From: an uncultured Eubacteriales bacterium
GTDB taxonomy: Bacteria; Bacillota; Clostridia; Christensenellales; CAG-917
Direction: 5' to 3'
Length of the DNA: 10,527 nucleotides
Assembly: GCA_900550855.1 (NCBI GenBank)
Contig: URTQ01000043.1
Coordinates: forward strand, 1-10,527
Part shown: in pieces, positions 5,883 to 10,527 of the stretch
Position numbering within the stretch: the stretch's first letter is position 1
Layout: the number at the start of each line of letters is the position of its first letter
Program-made: the position numbers and the translations under genes
Notes under the pieces: model-generated
What the model saw: the letters and a program-made list of their open reading frames with translations, nothing else
Database searches by the model: none
Told to the model about the DNA's origin: nothing

Positions 5883-6347
5883 ATGGCTAAGGATTTGTCA
5901 ACAATGGCAAAAAACAATAAGTCTTATATGGCAAAGCCCGGCGAAGTTGAAAGCAAGTGGTACGTTGTCGATGCAACCGATATGGTTCTCGGCCGCCTTG
6001 CATCTCAGGTTGCTTCTATCCTTAAAGGTAAGAACAAACCCGAATATACACCCAACGTCGACTGCGGCGACCACGTTATAATCATCAACTGCGAAAAGGT
6101 CGTTCTCACAGGCAAAAAACTCGAAGACAAATACTATCGTTATCACACCGGTTACATCGGCGGCTTGAAGGAAATTCAGTACAAGAAATTGATGGCTGAA
6201 AAACCCGAATTCGTCGTGTACAAGGCAGTCAAGGGTATGCTTCCCAAGAATACTCTCGGCGCAAAGATGCTCAAAAAACTCCGCGTTTACGTCGGTGCAG
6301 AGCACGATCATCAGGCACAATGCCCCGTTGAGTTGAAACTCAACTGA
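5883..6347 (+). CDS. rplM: 50S ribosomal protein L13
   Basis: L13 is an early-assembly protein of the large ribosomal subunit that binds 23S rRNA. The 154-residue product carries the family core KWYVVDATDMVLGRLASQVA, CGDHVIIINCEKVVLTGKK, YYRYHTGYIGGLKE, and AVKGMLPKNTLGAKMLKKLRVY. The chosen ATG has GGAGG at 5870-5874 with an eight-base spacer, the best signal available. Family members usually start close to the YMAKPGEVE segment and are about 142-145 residues, so this copy has roughly ten extra N-terminal residues. In this extension the tripeptide MAK occurs three times (ATGs at 5883, 5904 and 5928). A weaker AGGA precedes the 5904 ATG, so that start remains possible. First gene of a two-gene operon with rpsI. 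Confidence 0.97.
   Translation: MAKDLSTMAKNNKSYMAKPGEVESKWYVVDATDMVLGRLASQVASILKGKNKPEYTPNVDCGDHVIIINCEKVVLTGKKLEDKYYRYHTGYIGGLKEIQYKKLMAEKPEFVVYKAVKGMLPKNTLGAKMLKKLRVYVGAEHDHQAQCPVELKLN
6327..6344 (+). repeat. Perfect 18-bp palindrome at the rplM-rpsI junction
   Basis: GTTGAGTT-GA-AACTCAAC is an exact inverted repeat covering the last six sense codons of rplM, ending on the base before its TGA. The rpsI ribosome binding site starts seven bases later. As RNA it would fold into a stem of at least seven pairs with a TGAA loop. It could affect coupling of L13 and S9 translation or mRNA processing, or it may be chance. Confidence 0.5.
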
Positions 6348-6361
6348 TTGAGAGGTGAAAT

Positions 6362-6775
6362 ATGGCTACTAAGAAAACCAAGAAAGTTCAATATCTCGGC
6401 ACTGGCAGAAGAAAGACGGCAATCGCAAGAGTTCGTCTTATCCCCGGCGGCGAAGGCAGCATCGTCATCAACAAACGTACTCTCGACGAGTATTTCCCTC
6501 TTGACACGATGAAACTCATCGTCAATCAACCCCTCGTTGCAACAGGCACGACCGACAAGTTCGACGTTTACGTCAACGTGTACGGCGGCGGTTACACCGG
6601 TCAAGCAGGCGCAATCCGTCACGGTATTGCGAGAGCGCTCTGCGTCGCAGACAGCGAAGCATACAGAGCAATCCTCAAAAAAGAAGGTTACCTCACTCGT
6701 GACCCGCGTGCGAAAGAGCGTAAGAAATACGGTTTGCACAAGGCTCGTAAAGCACCTCAATTCTCAAAGAGATAA
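6362..6775 (+). CDS. rpsI: 30S ribosomal protein S9
   Basis: S9 is a small-subunit protein whose C-terminal tail reaches the P-site tRNA. The 137-residue product has the family hallmarks: YLGTGRRKTAIARVRL (11-26), INKRTLDEYFP, NVYGGGYTGQAGAIRHGIARAL, and the basic tail DPRAKERKKYGLHKARKAPQFSKR, which ends in the conserved SKR. It starts 14 bases after the rplM stop, with AGAGG at 6351-6355 six bases before ATG. It is co-transcribed with rplM and followed by a strong terminator. Length and composition are normal. Confidence 0.98.
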   Translation: MATKKTKKVQYLGTGRRKTAIARVRLIPGGEGSIVINKRTLDEYFPLDTMKLIVNQPLVATGTTDKFDVYVNVYGGGYTGQAGAIRHGIARALCVADSEAYRAILKKEGYLTRDPRAKERKKYGLHKARKAPQFSKR

Positions 6776-6804
6776 CTTGCCAAATTCAAATGGCAACAAC
6801 AAAA

Positions 6805-6828
6805 GCACGGCAATGCCGTGCTTTTTTT
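6805..6828 (+). terminator. Intrinsic terminator of the rplM-rpsI operon
   Basis: GCACGGC-AAT-GCCGTGC (6805-6821) forms seven pairs with a three-base loop, followed by seven T residues (6822-6828) and preceded by four A residues. A 26-base core of this element recurs unchanged at 9031-9056. Confidence 0.92.
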
Positions 6829-6840
6829 CTACGTCAGACT

Positions 6841-6936
6841 GCGTGCGTGTTGCTCGTGTACGTTCGTGTACACTGCGCTACGCGTACTCGTCTTTCTTGA
6901 CTCTTGCCATTTGCTCTTTGGCAATTCATCTCTTTG
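6841..6936. repeat. Non-coding repeat, copy A
   Basis: First of three related copies in the gene-free stretch 6829-7261. The first half (6841-6889) matches copy B (6994-7042) at 44 of 49 positions. The second half (6871-6936) matches copy C (7171-7236) at 64 of 66 positions, exactly 300 bases away. Within it CGTGTAC occurs twice ten bases apart (6855-6861, 6865-6871), and TTGCCA/TGGCAA form an inverted repeat around nine bases (6904-6924). It starts just after the S9 terminator. Translations in several frames show no start signal or known protein. Confidence 0.85.
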
Positions 6937-6960
6937 TAAGATAGTTTAGTACGCACAAAC

Positions 6961-6987
6961 AAAGCACAACTTCGGCTTTTTCTTTGT
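6961..6987 (+). terminator. Degenerate terminator-like hairpin ahead of repeat copy B
   Basis: AAAGC (6961-6965) pairs with GCTTT (6975-6979), followed by TTTC and TTTG. It aligns with the S9 terminator that precedes copy A: both begin AACAAA, contain AAAGCAC, end in GCTTTTT, and are followed by TGCG-GCGTG. This looks like a decayed copy of the same terminator-plus-repeat unit. Whether it still terminates is doubtful. Confidence 0.4.
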
Positions 6988-6993
6988 CAAGTT

Positions 6994-7090
6994 GCGCGCG
7001 TGTTGCTCGTGTACTTCCGTGTACGCTGCGCTACGCGTGCTCACTTTTCGCGATTTTCGGCGTTTGCTTTGCGCCTGACTTATCTCTTTG
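6994..7090. repeat. Non-coding repeat, copy B (diverged)
   Basis: The first 49 bases match copy A at 44 positions and keep the two CGTGTAC boxes ten bases apart (7008-7014, 7018-7024). The rest to 7090 is recognisably related but more diverged: it shares TTTGCT, and ends with the same ATCTCTTTG as copy A. After it, 7091-7170 is CG- and CTT-rich sequence for which I see no function. Confidence 0.7.
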
Positions 7091-7170
7091 CAAACGTTCC
7101 GCGCCTCGTTCTCGCCTTCCGCGACTTGTGCGCCTTGCTTCGTGCTTGGTCAACGTTTTACAAGAGATAA

Positions 7171-7236
7171 CACTGCGCTACGCGTACTCGTCTTCCTTGA
7201 CTCTTGCCATTTGCTCTTTGGCAATTCACCTCTTTG
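7171..7236. repeat. Non-coding repeat, copy C (second half only)
   Basis: This copy is 66 bases with only two substitutions relative to 6871-6936 (at 7195 and 7229), both T to C on the plus strand. It lacks the CGTGTAC-box front half of the element and ends about 25 bases before the next promoter. The near-identity over exactly 300 bases of offset points to a recent duplication or a maintained sequence. Confidence 0.88.
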
Positions 7237-7261
7237 CTTATGGGTGTTCCGTGCTTGTATA

Positions 7262-7290
7262 TTGACATAGTTCTCATACAAATGTATAAT
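7262..7290 (+). promoter_or_regulatory. Full-consensus sigma-A promoter
   Basis: TTGACA (7262-7267), 17-base spacer, TATAAT (7285-7290): an exact match to the consensus in both boxes and spacing. It drives the zinc-ribbon membrane protein gene, whose AGAGAGGA ribosome binding site is at 7302-7309. Confidence 0.9.
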
Positions 7291-7315
7291 GTATATATAA
7301 AAGAGAGGAATAGTT

Positions 7316-9025
7316 ATGGAAGATTTGCGTATTTGCAGAAATTGCGGAAAATCCGTTGAAGATACGGTTGAATTTTGTCCGTATTGCGGCGTATCTCTCG
7401 CATATAAAGAAGGCGATGACGTATCTTGCGATCCTGATGTTTTGAAAGATTCGAGTTCCGATTGCGCCGACGATTTCACTTCGATAAATTGCGAAAAATC
7501 CAAAGAGAATAAAAAATCCAAACGCAACTTGACGCGCAAGCAAAAGATTGAATTGATAAAAAAATCAATCAGTCTTGCAATCTGCACGTTGCTTTTTATA
7601 TTGTCGTTTTGTCCAGTTGTCAACGTGAGTTCATTTTTTGGAACGGAATACGACGCAATAGAAACGGGTTTTTCGGGTGTGGATTTGTTTGTGCTTACTT
7701 GCGCATCGTTTTGCAACTACAACTCAAATGACGATAGCGCAGAATTGCATAGGTTGTATGAAAATGCTAGAAAAGCAGATGAAAAACTTGCTCAAAGAGC
7801 ATACCTATTAAATACTCGCGACGTAAGAAAGGAAACGATAGGCAATGCGGTGTTGAATCACAGTAGCAAAATGGCGTGGTATGTATACTCTTATTCACAA
7901 TCCGAATGGACGAGTGCGAGCAGATGGGGATTGTTAAATTCCGGTATATTGTCTTTGGCATATATTGCGGTAAGTTGCGCGATGTTTGCGTTTTCGCTCA
8001 TTGAACTGCTCGTTTTTGTGAAAGAAATCACGGGAAAGGGAAGCGTAAAAGCAAAACGTTTCGGAAACTACTTTTATCTTGCGCCGATTTTGCTTTTTAT
8101 ATCTCTTGCTCTTATAACGAACGTTTTTATTGGCAATTATGCGATATGTCTTATACTGCGTTTGACGATAGAGTGCGGTTGCATAGCGTTTCTTCTTGCA
8201 AAAATGTGGCTCGAATCGAAACAAAAAAGCGATATAAGACAAAAAATTATGTCAACGGTTGTCGTTGCGCTTGTTATATTGATTGTGGGATGTTGTTTTT
8301 CCGCGCTGTTTGAATCTTATTCCTACAAAAAGGACGACGACGGCAGAAAGTATTTATATGTAATAGAACGAAAAACGAAACGGATTTTCACGAGTGTAGA
8401 CGATGCGTACGGCTGGGCTTATCATTTAGACGTCGTATGGGCAGATGAAGATATTAGACAGTTCTATATAGAGACAAATGCAGGCAGTGAAGCAATGGTT
8501 CGTTCCGTGCTGTATAGACAACTTAAAGATAATAACTTGACAAAAGGCGGGTTGAAAACATTGTCTGTCGGAAGCAGTATAATCACGATTGTGTTGTTGC
8601 TTTGCGGTTTTATCGTCTTTGCAATGCTTTATCCGTCCTACAAGTTGAAAAGGTACTCGTACGTTGCAATGGTTATGCTGTTGATAGCGGTGCTTTTCTT
8701 GTTTGCGCTTTGCGTTACGATTGCCGCATACGTCAACGATTATATGTATAAAAACGACTTGTATCAATATAGACAATCAATAGGCAGCGGTCTTGCGTGT
8801 ATGGTGATTTTCTCTATCGGATTGGTCGCAACGTACGATTCGCTTGAAAGAAAGCAAAAAATCAACGGTCTTTTGAGAAAATTCGGTTATGGCGGCGGCG
8901 AAATCTCTGCGCTTGATAACTCAACCGAGAATAATTCTCAAACGTACAAAGAAGCAGTAGAAACGAGAAAAAGAAGAATAAGAGCAACGCTGCAAGGCAA
9001 AACGAAATTCAAGAAAAAGCAATAA
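7316..9025 (+). CDS. Zinc-ribbon multi-pass membrane protein of unknown function
   Basis: I do not recognise this 569-residue protein beyond its architecture. The N terminus has a small zinc ribbon, CxxC (C7, C10) and CPYC (C21, C24), as in many Gram-positive membrane proteins annotated only as zinc-ribbon domain-containing. An acidic then lysine-rich linker (about 33-83) follows. There are around eight hydrophobic segments, near 84-104, 207-235, 250-270, 272-298, 311-331, 417-439, 446-472 and 490-507. Two larger polar regions lie at about 105-206 and 332-416, and the tail is basic (RKRRIRATLQGKTKFKKKQ). No catalytic or transporter motif is visible. Codons are more AT-rich than in the neighbours, which may indicate separate ancestry. 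It has its own full-consensus promoter and terminator, so it is a strongly expressed single-gene unit. The start is fixed by AGAGGA seven bases or so upstream. Confidence 0.88.
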   Translation: MEDLRICRNCGKSVEDTVEFCPYCGVSLAYKEGDDVSCDPDVLKDSSSDCADDFTSINCEKSKENKKSKRNLTRKQKIELIKKSISLAICTLLFILSFCPVVNVSSFFGTEYDAIETGFSGVDLFVLTCASFCNYNSNDDSAELHRLYENARKADEKLAQRAYLLNTRDVRKETIGNAVLNHSSKMAWYVYSYSQSEWTSASRWGLLNSGILSLAYIAVSCAMFAFSLIELLVFVKEITGKGSVKAKRFGNYFYLAPILLFISLALITNVFIGNYAICLILRLTIECGCIAFLLAKMWLESKQKSDIRQKIMSTVVVALVILIVGCCFSALFESYSYKKDDDGRKYLYVIERKTKRIFTSVDDAYGWAYHLDVVWADEDIRQFYIETNAGSEAMVRSVLYRQLKDNNLTKGGLKTLSVGSSIITIVLLLCGFIVFAMLYPSYKLKRYSYVAMVMLLIAVLFLFALCVTIAAYVNDYMYKNDLYQYRQSIGSGLACMVIFSIGLVATYDSLERKQKINGLLRKFGYGGGEISALDNSTENNSQTYKEAVETRKRRIRATLQGKTKFKKKQ

Positions 9026-9033
9026 AACGAAAA

Positions 9034-9056
9034 GCACGGCAATGCCGTGCTTTTTT
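9034..9056. terminator. Terminator between convergent membrane-protein and MATE genes
   Basis: GCACGGC-AAT-GCCGTGC (9034-9050) followed by six T residues; identical over 26 bases (9031-9056) to the S9 terminator. On the minus strand the stem is followed by TTTT, so it may also serve the MATE transcript. Confidence 0.9.
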
Positions 9057-9077
9057 ATATGCGGTTTAGGGTCGTTT

Positions 9078-10436
9078 TCAGGTTTCTTTTCGGTATTCGG
9101 GGCAGGGGATAAGTTCCTCTTTCTTTGCGCGGGTGAGGAAGAATATGCACAGCGTTACGCAAAGAGTCAGCAGTTCCGCCGCAGGGGTGGCGAGCCAAAG
9201 TCCTGCCATTTTCCAAAGATACGCAAACAAGTACGCAATGGGGATTATCGTCACGAGTCCGCGAAGCAGGGTTATCAACTGCGCATATCCGCCGCGATTC
9301 GACGCCGAGAAGTAGTAGGAAAACAGCAGGTTGAATCCCGAAAACAGCGAGGATATGAAGAACAAACGCATACCGCGCGTTGCGGCTTCTTGCAACGCTT
9401 CCACGCCTTGCGAGTTGAATACTCTTGCGATTCCGTCCGCGCCGAAGAAAATCGTGACGTACATCAATATCGCTATCGACGAAACGGTGACGAGGGCGTA
9501 TTTGAGAATACGGCGTATCTTTTGGTGGTCGCTTTCGCCGTAACTGAAACTTATCATAGGTTGCGTGCCGTTTGCAACGCCGTTGAATATGGAATTTGTG
9601 ACGTAGAAAACGTTTATGACGATTGTGTAAGCCGCAATCGCGGTGTCGCCGCCGAGTTTCTTGAACAGACCGTTGAAAACCGTAAGAACGGTCGCAAACG
9701 AAATTTCGGTGATAAACGGCGCAAGTCCGAGCGAGCAGATTCTGCCGTACGTCCGTATGGAAAGTTTGGTTTTTTTGAGGTGAAAAGTGTTCTTTTTGCG
9801 TATGAAATGCAAGGACAGAATGAGTATGCTCACGATGGGCGAAAATCCTGTTGCGAGAGCCGCGCCGAGCATATCGAGGTTGCAGGGGAACACGAGAATG
9901 TAGTCGAATACGATGTTGAACAGGTTTCCCGAAAGGGAAGCAATCATTGCAAGTCTCGGCGCGCCGTCGTTGCGAATGAAGTTCTGAAACATGTTGCTGA
10001 ACATAAAGAAGGGCGCAAAGCAAAGTATGATTTGCACGTACGTGTTGCTGTATTCGAGCGTGTCGCCTTCCGCGCCGAGTAATTGCGCTATGGGGCGGGA
10101 CGCGAATATGCCCAAAAATACGAAAATCATCGCAAACAGCGCAACGATAAGAATGGTGTGAGTGAACACTTTGTTTGCTTCGTCGTCGCTTTTAGAGCCT
10201 TTCAGTATCGCAAACCTCGTTCCGCCACCGACTGCAAACATCATTCCGATTGAAAAAACTATGTTGAAAGACGGACTTGACAGATTGAGCGCGGCAAGTC
10301 CCGTTTGACCCATTTTGAGAGAAATGAAAAACGTGTCCGCCAAAATATAGCAACTGAGTCCGATCATTGCTATGACGTTTGCAGAAACGTATTTTGCAAA
10401 CTCTTTCAAAACGCTTGTGTCTTTCATGGTTTTCAT
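9078..10436 (-). CDS. MATE family efflux transporter
   Basis: An integral membrane antiporter of the multidrug and toxic compound extrusion family, which couples Na+ or H+ entry to export of cationic drugs or metabolites. From the ATG at 10436 it has 452 residues, normal for the family, with about twelve hydrophobic segments in two halves. Family features seen in order are YILADTFFIS in the first helix, AVGGGTRFAILKGSKSDDEA, NFIRNDGAPRLAM, NLFNIVFDYILVF followed by MLGAALATGFSP, and in the second half GLAPFITEISFA, GVANGTQPMISFSYGE and FSYYFSASNR. The substrate is unknown; it resembles MepA/DinF-like members in general style. A second in-frame ATG at 10427 is also possible. A GTG at 10484 is rejected because it lies inside a terminator stem. 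No strong Shine-Dalgarno is seen; GAGG is 13 bases from the ATG. It may be controlled by the hairpin just upstream. Confidence 0.95.
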   Translation of the reverse strand: MKTMKDTSVLKEFAKYVSANVIAMIGLSCYILADTFFISLKMGQTGLAALNLSSPSFNIVFSIGMMFAVGGGTRFAILKGSKSDDEANKVFTHTILIVALFAMIFVFLGIFASRPIAQLLGAEGDTLEYSNTYVQIILCFAPFFMFSNMFQNFIRNDGAPRLAMIASLSGNLFNIVFDYILVFPCNLDMLGAALATGFSPIVSILILSLHFIRKKNTFHLKKTKLSIRTYGRICSLGLAPFITEISFATVLTVFNGLFKKLGGDTAIAAYTIVINVFYVTNSIFNGVANGTQPMISFSYGESDHQKIRRILKYALVTVSSIAILMYVTIFFGADGIARVFNSQGVEALQEAATRGMRLFFISSLFSGFNLLFSYYFSASNRGGYAQLITLLRGLVTIIPIAYLFAYLWKMAGLWLATPAAELLTLCVTLCIFFLTRAKKEELIPCPEYRKET

Positions 10437-10471
10437 AAGTTTTCCGATGCCTCTTTGAGTGCCTTTCCAAC

Positions 10472-10521
10472 AAAAAAGCGTCACGCTTTCGTGTCTTCAA
10501 AAGGCCTAGCGACATGACGCT
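10472..10521 (-). terminator. Terminator hairpin in or before the MATE leader (possible attenuator)
   Basis: Read on the minus strand, the arm at plus 10512-10521 (AGCGTCATGT) pairs with the arm at plus 10477-10486 (GCGTGACGCT) over ten positions including two G-U pairs, and runs straight into six T residues (10472-10477). A compact alternative, AAAGCG-TGA-CGCTTT, uses the same 3' arm. The U-run ends only 36 bases before the MATE ATG, with no promoter visible between. It is either the terminator of an upstream gene outside the window or a regulatory attenuator for the transporter. Confidence 0.65.
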
Positions 10522-10527
10522 GACGCG

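Noticed and set aside
6537..6944. 135-codon plus frame overlapping rpsI and running into the repeat
   Set aside because: It is out of frame with rpsI, crosses the S9 terminator and has no start signal.
6841..7236. CRISPR array
   Set aside because: There are only three copies, of unequal length, with unequal spacing and internal divergence, and no cas genes are nearby.
6984..7265. 93-codon plus frame in the repeat region whose translation TLRYAYSS-LTLAICSLAIHLF also appears at the end of another frame near 6870-6944
   Set aside because: The shared peptide only reflects the DNA repeat. One of the two substitutions changes an amino acid, there is no ribosome site, and no family is recognisable.
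9042..10082. 346-codon plus-strand frame, and a 322-codon minus frame at 9055-10023, across the MATE gene
   Set aside because: Both overlap the MATE coding frame, which has all family motifs. Their translations are low-complexity, rich in Arg, His and Cys.
10437..10484. GTG start extending the MATE protein by 16 residues
   Set aside because: The GTG lies inside the terminator stem and the extra residues do not resemble a MATE N terminus.

Overview
The window looks like chromosomal DNA of a Gram-positive, Bacillota (Clostridia-like) anaerobe. The clues are strong AGGAGG-type ribosome binding sites, sigma-A promoters close to TTGACA-17-TATAAT, compact hairpin-plus-U-run terminators, and an L13-S9 operon behind a structured leader. 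Species-level assignment is not possible from sequence alone. The genes are mostly housekeeping or general accessory genes, each with its own promoter. I see no CRISPR array, transposase, phage gene or tRNA.

Layout. Positions 1-552 (-): N-terminal 184 codons of a PLP-dependent aminotransferase, cut by the window edge. It is divergent from a sirtuin NAD-dependent deacylase (637-1401, +), and the two genes share overlapping promoters inside a near-perfect inverted repeat (575-613). A bidirectional terminator (1422-1459) separates the sirtuin from convergent glmS (1547-3268, -), the enzyme that opens the UDP-GlcNAc and cell-wall pathway. The glmS to GH31 divergent spacer (3269-3554) is rich in signals: a glmS promoter, a perfect 10-bp-arm palindrome next to its -35, six helically phased A-tracts, and a strong promoter for a cytoplasmic family 31 glycoside hydrolase (3555-5657, +).

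Positions 5757-6828 hold the rplM-rpsI operon (ribosomal proteins L13 and S9): promoter, a structured leader whose loop can pair with the rplM Shine-Dalgarno, both genes, and a strong terminator. Positions 6829-7261 carry no gene but three related copies of a direct repeat, two of them exactly 300 bp apart. A near-consensus promoter then drives an orphan zinc-ribbon multi-pass membrane protein (7316-9025, +). It is convergent with a MATE-family efflux transporter (9078-10436, -). A terminator hairpin sits just upstream of the MATE start, suggesting attenuation or a riboswitch platform cut by the window end.

No single new multi-gene system is evident. The most interesting signals are regulatory or structural: the L13 leader with anti-SD, the phased A-tract and palindrome spacer, the three-copy repeat field with terminator-like heads, the symmetrical divergent promoter, and the MATE leader terminator.
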